Origin: Limnephilus marmoratus | Taxonomy: Eukaryota > Arthropoda > Insecta > Trichoptera > Limnephilidae | DNA length: 64,000 nt | Direction: 5' to 3' | Assembly (NCBI GenBank): GCA_917880885.1 | Contig: OU862922.1 | Location: 27,561,512 to 27,625,511, forward strand | In this document: piece after piece, positions 44,426 through 55,530 of the stretch | Numbering within the stretch: position 1 is the stretch's first letter | How the letters are laid out: each line of letters starts with the position of its first letter | The notes under the pieces: generated by a model | What the model was told of the DNA's origin: nothing | Database searches by the model: none | The model's input: only the letters and a program-made list of their open reading frames with translations | Position numbers and translations under genes: made by a program

Positions 44426-45554
44426 ACTTTAAAATTATTTTTTCATAGATTTTGGTGACCTTTCTCTGGTGTTTCTGAGTTGGTTTCATTCTGAGTTGTA
44501 ATGGAACCATATTAAAGTATCTGCGGGCCCTGTACATTACGCCCTGTTAAAATAACTTATCTCTGGCCTTAATGGAGCCCCCATATCTGAGATGGTCACT
44601 TAGAGTTACTATAAATAAGCATATCAATGGGGGGCCTGTTCGTAAGATTGCTTCTGTTGAAAGAGACTAGATTTTCATTTCGATCTAAAACTATTTTACA
44701 ATAATCATTGAATACATATGTTAGAATAACATGTTTTCACGCCACCCTTTTCCTTTGAAATAGTCAATATAGATAAACGAGAATTTCATCACTTCATAAA
44801 ATTGAGTCGGGCCTAAGGACGTAACGATAACACAGCCTTCAAGTTCCCTTTCGTCACAAGGGCCGGAAGGAAGTTACTTCCGGACGATTTCCGCCGAATC
44901 TCCTATCTGGGCACTTATCTTTGCCAGTTTAACTTTCACCAAATTTCGTGGCTCGGGGCGGTTTGCACCCGATTCTTCTTTGAAGATCGGGGAAGATAAA
45001 AGGGGGTCAGTTTGGTACGAGTTATCACTTACAACGAGAATCCGAGTTTTAAACGAGTTTTTGAAGATAGATCAAAAATGATTCTTCATTCTGTCCCAAC
45101 CGAGTTGTGTCTGTATTTGAATATAAAACTGTTAATGAATTTAGCTTAAAATATTTACGCTGCGAGCATTGTCCAATGTCTAAGTCATCTGGCCTTGAAA
45201 TGTAGTTGTTTCATTTTTGCGAGTCCAAATTAAATAGAATTGTTAAAAGCGTTTGGATGATTTCTTTTCATAATTTATCTTATTTCTTCAAAACTCCGCC
45301 CTTAATTGTTTGTGTCCGGAAAGTTTCTGTATGACACATTACTTTAACGGTTGATATTTGTTTCGCTTATCAAAAGCATTGTCAAAAATATAAATACGAG
45401 AATTAGAAATTTGATTTTACTATGCATGAAGTTTACCAGAAATATTAATTGAATGTTCAACTTTCAGCTAGGAGCTGTGTTGGCTTGCAATGTTTTTTTT
45501 TCAGTTTTCAAAAAAATATTAATTATTTTTTTATGCTCAATTTTGTACCTATAG
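44426..45554. other. no recognisable gene
   Basis: No motif-bearing frames and no repeat I could match. The stretch at 44860-45000 is GC-richer. Confidence 0.35.
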
Positions 45555-45701
45555 GGTGGGTTTCTTCATTTACCGAGAATGCTAAATGCAATGCTAATTG
45601 TAAAAGTAAACGATTGAAATTTAAAAATTTCTATGCATTCGACCGTTTACTTTTACAATTAGCATTGCATTTAGCATTCTCGGTAAACGAAGAAACCCAC
45701 C
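45555..45701. repeat. near-perfect 58-bp inverted repeat (hairpin)
   Basis: Left arm 45555-45612 and right arm 45644-45701 are reverse complements at 57 of 58 positions, with a 31-nt loop that itself holds GAAATTTaaAAATTTC. RNA from either strand would form a long hairpin of the kind processed into small RNAs. No target duplication or transposon motif is seen at the ends. Confidence 0.9.
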
Positions 45702-46972
45702 ATTAGAATACAAGTCCCAAAGACACGGTGAAATTTCATGGAATTTTAAAATGCTTCCGAATGTGCAATATTTTTCTTATTTTAAAAGTTATCCTAAAAA
45801 GAAATACCATTTTTAAAACTTAAAAAAATGATCTTTGGGATGATTTTATTTTAAATTTGGGAGTACCCGGCATGCGTTGCATTTTTCAAACGATTTGCGC
45901 ACCACCTATTGTAATTTTTTCATTTATTATATTATGTAATCCTATGCGGGTGTGCGCATAGTAAAAAAAAGTAAAAGGGCGCAGTAAAAAAATGGAATCT
46001 TTACTTTTTATGCCGTTTATACAATAAAAATATTTTTATAACTTTCAACTGTTAACGAAAAAATCATGTCAATTTGTAATCATACACTTTAACAATTTTT
46101 ACAAGTATAAAATGTAAAATAAAGTATGAAAAAGTTACTGAAAAGTATGAAAAACTTTCCAGTGATGAACAAATCACTTAATAGGTAAAAATCCTGCATA
46201 ATAGGTAAAAAAAAACTATGATAACGTGTGGACGCGCCGGTTAGATCTGCCCTTCAGAAGCTCTAATGGAATATGATGTTTGTGGCTTTTCCGAGGCTTG
46301 AGGGGTTAATCTCAAAGTTTTATATCTAAATGTATTGATCTCTCAATAAATGTACAGAAGTTCTTCAAGAAACATCAGACAGAATTATACAAAATAGCAA
46401 TGGTCAGCTTCTATATCTGTTGCCCGAAAATAACAATAATATATAATCAACAACTGGAAAGTTCCTAGGGTCGCGGCCAGGGGACTTATGGGGGCGATAG
46501 TATCTCGTTAGGGCGGACATCGGCGTATTAACACCGGGTACTATAAGGGCCATCTTGTCCGGTAAAATATACATTATGGGCCGGGCGAGATGCAAGGAGG
46601 GAACTTTGCTGGTGTTTTGGGTTGTGGATAATAAATTGTAAATAATAATGTGTATTGAGTGTGGTGAGACTGAACCTATAGTACCGAACTGACGCAAGGA
46701 AATGGGGGCGAAAATAATTACAGGTAAGTGTCTGTTTCAGTGCCGATATTTCGACGGTCAATTATAAGTTCTAATCAAATCGAATCCGCTGGTTGAACTC
46801 CTTTGTAAACAATTACTCGAATATTGATACCTACTTATGTAAAGCCTACTTATATCTTTCTAGCTCTGTTTATCATTTTATGTACTATATACTTATGATA
46901 CTGCATACTTGTTATAATGCTCCTGTACAATTTATTTTATATGTAAAAGCCATCAGGGCGTAAACAAACAAA

Positions 46973-47003
<31 letters not shown>

Positions 47004-48326
47004 AAAGATATTCAATCAATATCTTTGGTTCTAATGCAGTTTTCTTGGATTGAGTTATTTAGAAATGGTTGTATTGGTTACAATTTAATTGGTTTATAGG
47101 GTATCAACTAATACCAAAGTTACAAGTTACATGTGGTTTTTATGCTGACGGCATTAGGTTTATTTCTCAAATCCAAATTTATTGAAATTTTGCTTTTTTA
47201 AATTTTTACAATTTTGCTCAAATTTCGCCACCCATTTTGATTCATTTTGATCGAAATTGCATTGTTTTGTTTTATTTTGTGAAATTTGGGCACAAATATT
47301 GAAATGTGTTTCGATTTTTTTCTAAGCAACCTTATTACCCACATTACATAATAAACCTTTATCCGATAAGAGATTCATTTATAGGAGATTTACTAATTTA
47401 TTTTTTCCCAGACTTACAAAAATACTTATTAAAAAAAAAACTCGATTATATCTAAGACCAAGTTGTGTTGCTATTATATTTCTAAGTGCTCAAATTTTCA
47501 AACGAAAAAAACACATGATTTTTTTATGATTTTGCATTAATTCGTATGGCTTCACCTTAAGTGCTACAATTTCTTCGAATTTAAGAAAAATGCATGTCAG
47601 ATGATTGTCACCATGCACTCTCATTAAAAAAGTCTATCTGCCGAGTTTCAGTTCGATCAGAAGTCGGGAAGTGGGTTGATTTTCACTTCATTAATTTATT
47701 TATTTAATCAATAAAACGAAAGTGAAATTCAAATGAATTTATTTAAAAATAGCCGTATATTTAATTACTTCATCTTCAGTTTAGTATCTCAACCAATCTT
47801 TTGTATGTTATCATCACTCGTGTGCGTTTTTAGAGATACATAACGTGTAATAAAACGAAAACAGTTGAAAAATAATTTATTTCAATTTAATTACTCGTAC
47901 GCTGTGAATCGGTGTTGGCTATAATGACTATGCATACGAACGTGTGCTTGTAATAATATAAAGTGGAAACAGATGCAATTTCGCAGTGCATTTAATCTTG
48001 TTTTCACAGGCGGTGATTTTCCTTTGTCCCACTTGCGTTGTGTTTAGAAGGTTTTTCATAATACTGAATAATTTACCAAACCTAATATTATGACTAGGAC
48101 AAAGACAAAAAAAAAACAGTTGCGGATAGTACATTTATAAATTCTCGTTGATATTCATCGAAAAAATGTGCAAACATTTTTGCCAGTATTTCAGAATAAC
48201 CATTCTACAATCCTTTATTCAAAACACAATGACCAGTAATTTATTATTGTCCCAAGTTCGATGCCAATTCGATTCAGTCAAATCAATTCGAAATGCCGTA
48301 TTTTTATTTCCTTGTAGAAGAGTAAA
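45702..48326. other. no recognisable gene
   Basis: AT-rich. Contains an A-rich retroelement end with (AAAT)n at 46965-47002. No motif-bearing frames. Confidence 0.4.
46965..47002 (+). repeat. (AAAT)n microsatellite
   Basis: About nine AAAT units after CAAACAAATAAAT, probably the tail of a truncated retroelement. Confidence 0.9.
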
Positions 48327-49050
48327 TCTTCTTATATATAAAAATGAATCGTTGAATGTGTTGCTAAGCGCAAATCTCGAGAGCAGCTGAACCGATTTCG
48401 CTAATTCTTTTTTTAGAATATTTCTTGGAGTACGAGGATGGTTCTTACGGAGAGAAAGAAAATTGTGCAGGAAATTGGATAATTGGAGAATGACATTTTG
48501 CAAAACAATGATTGTTAAATCAGGATTCTATTTTTGAAAATCTTTAAGTCTATAAATTTATTTAAAGTTGGTACTAGTTTGAATCGAATCAAGAATTTTA
48601 GATATTTTAAATAGGTACCTAAGTACCAAATTTAATATACATGAAAAATGGAAATTTTAATAAAAATTGTAAAAGGTGGCACGCGGGCTCTTAAAAACTG
48701 AATGTACTGGGATTGAATACATGGAACGCGGGAGGAGGGCTGGCGGGACGAGGGAGCGGGAAAGGGAAGAGGGAAGGCGGGGAAGGTGGAAGGGGAACGC
48801 GGGAGGGGAAGAGGGAGGACATGTGAGGGGGGAGGGAAACTCGGGAGGGGGGTTCGCGGGACGGGGGTAGGGGGGGAGGAATGGAGTCGGGAGAGGGAAG
48901 GTGGAGATGACGGAGTGGGAACGCGAGAGGGGAAGAGGACGCAGGAGAAGAAGGGGAGGCGGAAGGGGAACGGTACAAATGGGAAAGGACACTCAGGGAG
49001 AAACAATTTCTTTATTAAATGGCATATCAACGCATGCCGGGACCAGCTAG
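48327..49050 (+). mobile_element. non-autonomous Helitron
   Basis: Starts TCTTCTTATATATAAAAATG after an A, with the CTCGAGAGCAGCTGAACCGAT block, and ends GGGACCAGCTAG before T49051. A weak hairpin GGCAT/ATGCC ends 12 bp before the terminus. Same start and end style as the Helitron at 5196-6809 but with an unrelated interior, a purine-rich minisatellite. Confidence 0.75.
48720..48985 (+). repeat. purine-rich minisatellite inside Helitron
   Basis: About 265 bp of G/A-rich sequence built from variants of GGGAACGCGGGAGGGGAAGAG. Strand asymmetry is extreme. Overlapping long reading frames on both strands are low-complexity artefacts. Confidence 0.85.
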
Positions 49051-49442
49051 TAGAAAATAAAATTAAAATAAGGATTAAAGAACATATGAAATCTTTAAAC
49101 AATAACAGTTTCTTGGAATTTGCCAACCATTTGGTGGAAACCAGTCACACCTTTAACTTCAATAGTGGAATATAATCAATACATTGTAATGTCAATGGCA
49201 TTCAGTTGGATAAAACTAGAAATTTTAGAAATCCGAAAGAGTACGAATGCGAATTTGAATATTATTAATATCAAAAATCGTTCTTAAATGACCCAATATT
49301 AAACATGTTCCCTTTGTAAATTGTTTTCTATTGCCCCTCTTCCCTCTACCCATTCTCATATTTCCATTGATACCATTGTCTATGTCTATTATTTTTCCAT
49401 TGACACCATTGTCTATGTCTATTATTTATAATTAGTATTAAT

Positions 49443-49470
49443 AAAACCATGAAGAAGTGAGCGTTGCTCA
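49443..49470 (+). ncRNA. hammerhead, 5' half, split by hAT MITE
   Basis: AAAACC (stem I), ATGAAGA (C3 changed to A), an extra A, and stem II GTGAGC with loop GTT and the start of GCTCAC. The 3' half is at 49964-49990 (GCTCAC, GAAA, CATG, TT, GGTTTT). Confidence 0.6.
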
Positions 49471-49963
49471 CAGTGGCGTAACTATAGGGTGGCAGGGCTG
49501 GCAAAATGCCTTCGCAACGTTCGTCAAAATGGCGTTTCACCTTCCTATGACAAGTTTTAGAAAATTCAGGGTAGATGGACCATTCGTGTGCTGAAAGATC
49601 ATTTTCTAGACTTAAATGAATAAAAACCCATTTAAGAAACTCAATGGGACAAGACAGGCTTCGCAACTTGGCTATTCGGTCTATTGAAAATTCTATGGCC
49701 CGATCAGAAAGCTCGGAGAATAGAATTTTATTAAAAAATATCTTGTGAAGATTTACTTGTTATTTCATTTTAATATGTAATACCTATGCTTTTGAAAATA
49801 AAATTTATTAGATATTTAACAAAAATGAACACAACATTATTAAAACTGTTGGGTAACTTCTTAAGTGATTTATTAAAATTCAATCACAACGTGACGATTT
49901 TTACCTGGGGGGCCCTATCCAATGAATTTGCCAGGGGCCTTAGATGGTATAGTTATGCCACTG
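49471..49963. mobile_element. hAT-type MITE
   Basis: 493 bp with terminal inverted repeats CAGTGGCGTAACTATA / rc of TATAGTTATGCCACTG (one internal mismatch) and an 8-bp target duplication GTTGCTCA (49463-49470 and 49964-49971), the hAT hallmark. No transposase. It sits in stem II of a hammerhead motif. Confidence 0.88.
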
Positions 49964-50382
49964 GTTGCTCACGAAACATGTTGGTTTTTGTAAACAATAA
50001 AAGTGGTAAAAACTGAATATTTTATTAATTTGAAAATAAAATTGGTTGACTGAAATTATGAGAATACATTTGCGTATCTTATGTACTTACCTAATTTCTT
50101 TGTTTTTAGGTAGGTTTATTAAGATATATCATATATTACTAATTGAACTTATAATTAAGCAAAATGTACCTATTTCGTTAATTACATAAGATAAATTTAT
50201 CATTGAAACTATAAATTAATATGCTTAGAAATGTTATATTATGTATTAAATATTAAGACATAATGATTTGGTGGAACTTACAGACAGCTTGTCTTGTGAC
50301 AGCTTTGTTACCTGTAACTTATAATAAATTATATTAAAAAATAACAGGTTTCTTAGTTTTAACCACTTTATTGTTTATAAAA

Positions 50383-50423
50383 AACTGACAAGTTTCGAGA
50401 GCGATGCTCACTTCCTCAGGGCT
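50383..50423 (-). ncRNA. hammerhead-like motif (PLE-B)
   Basis: Minus strand: CTGAGGA core (fits CUGANGA), extra A, stem II GTGAGC/GCTCTC with one mismatch, GAAA, CTTG, TC. Core positions are intact; stem I is poorly paired. Confidence 0.6.
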
Positions 50424-50548
50424 TACTTAAAACTAATTACAACAATAGACTTAACGGTGTCACTGGGAAGGTGGGAGTGGACGGGGGAGGAGGGTGATAG
50501 GGCATAATTTACAAAGGGAACAAGTAATTTAAAAATAAAATTTTAAGT

Positions 50549-50590
50549 AAACCCTGGAAGTGAGCATCGCTCACGAAACATGTCGGTTTT
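50549..50590 (+). ncRNA. hammerhead-like motif, core deleted (PLE-B)
   Basis: Stem I AAACC/GGTTT, stem II GTGAGC/GCTCAC, GAAA, CATG and TC are present, but CTGANGA is shortened to CTGGA. Probably inactive. Confidence 0.6.
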
Positions 50591-51047
50591 TATAAACAAT
50601 AAACGTGGTTAAAACTAAGAAATCTATTAATTTTTAATTAAAATGGTGTCACAAAATAAGTTCGCTACGTTTGAACAAATAATAATCATTTACAAATAAA
50701 TTTAAACTTAAAAAAAACTTGGAAACGGAGACAATCTCTGGTTTTGGCTGAGTTGACGATGTATTAATTTTAGGGGAAAAATTACTAAAGCAGAACTGTG
50801 AAAATTCGCGGAATATTATGATTATAAGATTTATGAAGCAAAACGTATTGTAGCTATTAAAACACCCTGCTAACTTATAAAACGTAGCCAATCACAAGGG
50901 AAAACTATGGCAGACGTGTTGATTAACCAATAAACAGTTCCCAGGGCGTACCCGTCATTCTCGCCTTCCAAATGTTGTGTGCTTTTAAACGATTTTTTTC
51001 TTTAATTGTTTTTGGGATGTTATGCCGTGTTGCGCTACCTCCTTCTT

Positions 51048-51092
51048 TAGCCAACGTTTCGGACAGCGTTTCAGTGTCCATCATCAGGGCAG
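51048..51092 (-). ncRNA. hammerhead-like motif (group 3)
   Basis: Minus strand: GCC, a perfect CTGATGA, extra T, stem II GGACA/TGTCC, GAAA, then CGTT and GGC (pairing with GCC). Core is complete. Stem III would be almost without a loop, which in known minimal PLE hammerheads favours dimer action. The 35-bp CTACCTCC...AACGTTTCGG segment is repeated at 51130-51165, without the CTGATGA part. Confidence 0.6.
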
Positions 51093-51821
51093 ATCCGGCA
51101 GATCCACACACATGTCCATCCAAACACATCTGTGTTGCGCTACCTCCTACTTTAGCCAACGTTTCGGCAGAAACGAGCCGCGCTAACGTTCCTCTTAAGT
51201 ACTCCTAACTTAAATTTTACGATGTTGCGACAATCTTTTTATTCATATGCACCGTTAAAGTTAGCGATGCCTCACTCAAAAGAGATAACTACATACTGAA
51301 AATGCTCGCTGCTGTAAGTTTAAACTCTACGGATTGAGTACTGAATAGATAAAATGAAGTTAGGTGTCGCAAGTGCCTATATCTAGAAGTTGGATGTCGG
51401 TAGTTAGGCCAACTAAGAATCATGTTCATATTTACGCTCCGAACTTCAACTGGAGCTGGGTAATGTGATCGGCTTTATATGACAAGAGTTCTCAGTACTC
51501 TGCAGCTCGAGTTTGTCGATAGAATTATTGTGAAAAGAGAATAAAATATTCCAACTTTTAATGAAAGCTCAACAGTTCTTATTCGCTCACTAGATATATG
51601 TCTTACGGAGAACTCGTTAAAATACTTTCAGGTTTTACAATTTTCTCTTGAAGTTTGTTAAGTGATTCATTTGTTGGATTCTGCATCCAGAACGCTGAAT
51701 TAGCACATTTTCAATAGTCGAACGATCGTTAGATCGAGCATTATTAGATTTTTTAGAAGACAATCAATGTGGTGTGCATACCGCAAACTATAAAAAGTGA
51801 CCATAATCAAAGATCTGCATA

Positions 51822-51945
51822 GTCAGGTACTTCCCCACCATCCTTTTCTCCACATCCTTCCCCTCCCCTTTCATCCAATTTGGGAGGTAGGTATGAGTAC
51901 CACCGCCACGGGTGCGTAGGGTCCCAGGGTCTGGTCTCCGGACAG
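51822..51945 (+). repeat. chimeric fragments of SINE B and repeat C
   Basis: CAGGTACTTCCCCACCATCC (SINE B interior) runs into CCAATTTGGGAGGTAGGTATG (repeat C start). Adjacent truncated insertions. Confidence 0.55.
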
Positions 51946-52424
51946 TCTACCGTCAGGTGTAAAGTGAGCAGCTTCATTGACTTCTTTCGTTTCCAAACCC
52001 AGGAAACGTACAGTGAGAGAGGTTATGTTTGCGAGGTTATGCCTTGTTTTATTAAAAACATTTTGTTTTGTACTGGGAATATTGCTGTAAATCTTCAGTT
52101 TATTCAGATGAATATAAAGTTGAACAGAGTTTCGATTCTATTCTGAACACTGGAGTTTCAAATTGCAAAATGTAGACAAGATGTGGAAAGAATGACATTG
52201 CAATAAGCAACAAACTTATTTATTGATGAAAAGTGAAAGTTTACTAATCCACAGACAAAGAGTGCTATTACTGCTATCAGACAAAAAATGCATTGAAATG
52301 TTTCATAAAGGGTGACATAGACGCGAAAGTTATGAGTAAAGGACTAAGCTACAGACTACATCGAGAAAATGAGAAGTGCTCAGTGCAAAAAGATTTTAAA
52401 TATGAGATATAGGGCAACACAATA

Positions 52425-53232
52425 CATCACAACGGGAACCATTTACTGTATAACCGAGACCTCTGCCATAGGTCACCTCAAGTGGTTTGCTACGTTTGGT
52501 GACTTAGCAGGGGTTCCCGGGTTCATGAGGTGAGGTTTGTCCGGGTCTCGGCGGCGGATATCTTTGCCCACCAGCTGCATGGCAGGTCGGATCGGGAGAG
52601 ACTGGTTGAGAGAGGCCTTGTGACCTCTCAAGCAGAACTCTTTTATATTTTTTTATTTTATTTTATTTTTTTTTTACATTAACTCCACACTGGAGGCCTG
52701 AGGAAAATAATTTCCCTCAGGGCCTATATCATCTGGGATGCTGTGTGGAGGGTTTTTTTGAGGAGAGGAAGGAATGAACATTGGTCTTGAAGAGACCCAT
52801 GTTGTAGGAAGAAGGAAAATGTCAACCGTGTACAAATGTTGGGCACGCGTTTGGCGTGTTTCCCGACTATGCACCGGTGCCGAAGGGATCAATGACGTTA
52901 GTTCCTCGGAGCATCTTCCATTGGAATACCGGTAGAACAAGGATAGCATTCCCACCCGACGCCTGTGCTCTAAAGATTGAAATCCGTCTGTTAAGATAAA
53001 CATCGGAACATTTGGAAAATCGCTTTGCACAGCAATGGGAGGAATGGATTCATACGTCCGCAACTCCTGGACTCACTGACCCCCAGATTCCTACCCACCC
53101 TTCATATCTCATCTCTCCCAGAACTTTATCTCCTTCCTTTCCTTTAAAAGATCCGCCATACAGCATAACCAAAGATGACATAGGTCCAGAGGGAATATAT
53201 TTTCCCAAGGGCCTCCTGTGTGGAACCGTATA
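52425..53232 (+). repeat. repeat C, interrupted by an inverted repeat C copy
   Basis: The plus-strand copy runs 52425-52640 (GGTCACCTCAAGTGG, GAGACTGGTTGAGAG) and resumes about 53035-53232 (GGAATGGATTCATACGTCC to GGGCCTCCTGTGTGGAA). Between them, 52670 to about 53000 is a minus-strand copy starting at TTTTTTACATTAACTCCAC. Confidence 0.7.
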
Positions 53233-53235
53233 AAA

Positions 53236-53340
53236 ATAGCCTCACAACTTACCTATCCCAATTAACAAGGGTGCCATTGTCTCACTGGCTACAAACATAT
53301 GGGAGCAAATACGAATACTGGTGCAGTATTCACATAAAAA
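53236..53340 (+). mobile_element. SINE family B 3' fragment
   Basis: GCCTCACAACTTACC, CCATTGTCTCACTGGCT and GTGCAGTATTCACATAAAAAA match the family B end. Confidence 0.6.
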
Positions 53341-55160
53341 AACGTTATTGAATTGTTGATCCAGCCACACTTGACTTCATAGTAAATACAAAAGCAAAAA
53401 ATAGCCACTCTGAAATCATTCGACCTAAATTTACAAATAATATGATGTATTGAATGTTTAAAAATAGAAAAATAAATTTAATTTATATGGAAGCAGTGCA
53501 CTAACAAAATAAAGCCGACGTTTTCTTTAGTGAAAATAAACAAAAAGAAAAACCTAAACCTGTGTCTTATTATTATGTTCATAAATTAAACATTTAGCAC
53601 TAACAATATCTTCGTTACAGACGAACGACGTGATCATCAAAAGTTAAACTTTTAGATACCTAAGCACATTTTAAATTTAATTCATAATCAGGTTTCGCTA
53701 AGCGCTAATGTTCGAAAAGCATAACCGGATAAAACAGAACACTGACGATACAGAACATGATAAAAACCGGGGGAGTATTTATAACCTGCGTAATCTGGTA
53801 AATGATTGGCTTCTGGTCTTGGGGAGAGCTGAATGAGAAAATATGTTTAACAACAGTCATTAATTTTTTTTTTGTTGACATTCATGTACACTGGTGTTAT
53901 ATTGGTATTACCTTAATATTATTTTTATACAATTTACGTTCAAAAACTGCTTACATTTTTTTTCTTTGCATTTTCTTTTCTCTATTTACTTTTTTCTTTT
54001 TTAATCCATTATTTTTTTCTTTTCCATTTTTTGATTCTCGAGTTGATTTATTCATTTTTATCAATACAAAAATTTCTTGAAATGGTTGAAAAGCATACGT
54101 GCTAATAAAAATAAAAAGCACTTTTTTATGTTCTTTTTATTTCCCTTCTCTATATATATATTTTTATTGTTAAATATATAATTTACACTAATAAGTAACT
54201 TCTTGTATCTACCATCAAAACATTAATAGTATTTATCAAGTGTTATATTTAAATATAAGACAATATTATAGTCAACATATTGATTACATGTAAGAAATCT
54301 GTTCATTTTGACTGTTCTAAAACAGGCAAATTGCCTAGTTGGACAGCCAAAGATCATTATAAAGATGTAATGTTTTCAAAATAAATAAATAAAATAAAAT
54401 AAAAAAATAAAATTTTACCATCCTCTCGCGACTTAAACCTTTACATGGTGGCCATATATCGATCGTCCAGTTGATTAGCAGACATCTCTTCAAAATCTAA
54501 ATGAGAGTTTAGTATGCAGTTATGTGTAAAAGTGTACCCTATATCTGGTACAATACTCAGATCACTCATAAACTCCACCAAATCAATTAAATTGCAGAAA
54601 AACTTGAATTGAAATAAACAAAAAAAAATCGAGTGCAGTTAACACGCTGTAGATGCTGTAGATGCGAAACTTTACCAAAATTATCTCGACCAATAAAGAA
54701 TCAAGGAACCTTGAAAAGTGAGGTCATAATCAAAGCTACCAATGAGCGCAGATCTTGCGTTCTATTTTCGTTTTATATCCAACCAATAGGAGCCTTGATA
54801 GGATTGTGATGCTTCGCAGGTGCTGTTACGCGTCATTTCCGTTTCATCTGAATTCAAAATCACACCGGGGCTTTAGAAGTTTCACTTCAAAAAATGGTGT
54901 TTTCTGGGTTACTAGTAGGAAATTGAAAATTCTAATGTACCGGACCGTTACGCCCCCCGTTTTATAGCATGTATTATAATATTTAAAACACGGACACTTG
55001 TAAATAATATTTGATTTGTGGTCATAATTTCAAAACTTTGTATTTGGAGATGTCTGAGTAATCAACTGGTTGATAAATATATCGGATAAGTCATCCGGGT
55101 TTTGTGCCTATCGCGAGTATTTTTTGTGTGTTTATTAATATACAATATATTTTATTTTAT
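53341..55160. other. no recognisable gene
   Basis: AT-rich. 54320-54415 is a truncated retroelement end with an A-rich tail (GCCTAGTTGGACAGCC...AAATAAAATAAAATAAA). Otherwise unassigned. Confidence 0.4.
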
Positions 55161-55163
55161 TTA

Positions 55164-55292
55164 TTTCTTCTTCTTCGATGGCGCTACAGCCCATATCGAG
55201 CTTTGGCCTCCTGCAACAGTCGCCTCCAGCTCCTCCTGTCCTCAGCGGCTGACTTCCAGTTTGGTACCTGGAGAAGCTGTGCAGAATCCCCT
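55164..55292 (-). mobile_element. LINE or SINE 3' end with (GAA)n tail
   Basis: Minus strand ends CTGTAGCGCCATCGAAGAAGAAG. The (GAA)n tail style equals that of the LINE ending at about 58411. The body is GC-rich and short, so it is 5'-truncated. Confidence 0.5.
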
Positions 55293-55329
55293 TTTTTTAT
55301 TTATTTATTTACATTTTATTATTATTTTT

Positions 55330-55520
55330 TTTAATTATCCAGTAATACTAATATTAAATTAATAAAAACAGTTTATCATAAACAAGTTCTTATCGACTAC
55401 ATAATGATCTTCAGTCAAATTTAAACAATGCAGTAATTTGAAACTTAACCATTAATATTATCAGTCATTTTACTTGGAAGTTAATAGGCGCGCAGGTAAT
55501 AAAATTAAAAGCAATTCATT
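55330..55520 (-). mobile_element. PLE family A end, left, inverted
   Basis: ATTAAATTAATAAAAACAG and the following segment match the inverted PLE-A end at 32935-32970. The hammerhead part is deleted or too diverged. Pairs with 58425-58640. Confidence 0.6.
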
Positions 55521-55530
55521 TTTTCATCAT

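Larger units (their letters stand above)
49068..50040 (+). pseudogene. PLE family B GIY-YIG end, interrupted by hAT MITE
   Basis: Homologous to the C-terminal half of the 10541-11002 frame (IRIKEHMKSLNNNSFLEFAN, then NHLVETSHTFNFNSGI), followed by a stop and frameshifted remnants, then the 3' region ending in a hammerhead whose two halves are at 49443-49470 and 49964-49990. The CTATGTCTATTATT...CATTG unit is duplicated near 49370-49430. Confidence 0.8.
50340..50640. mobile_element. inverted pair of PLE family B ends
   Basis: 50341-50430 (minus sense) and 50541-50632 (plus sense) are inverted copies of the PLE-B 3' end, sharing GTGAGCATCGCTC, TATAAACAATAAA and GGTTAAAACTAAGAAA. This is the same inverted-end arrangement as in PLE-A. 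Confidence 0.75.

Noticed and set aside
48632..49175. Proline-rich and Arg/Gly-rich proteins on both strands
   Set aside because: Low-complexity translations of the purine-rich minisatellite in a Helitron.
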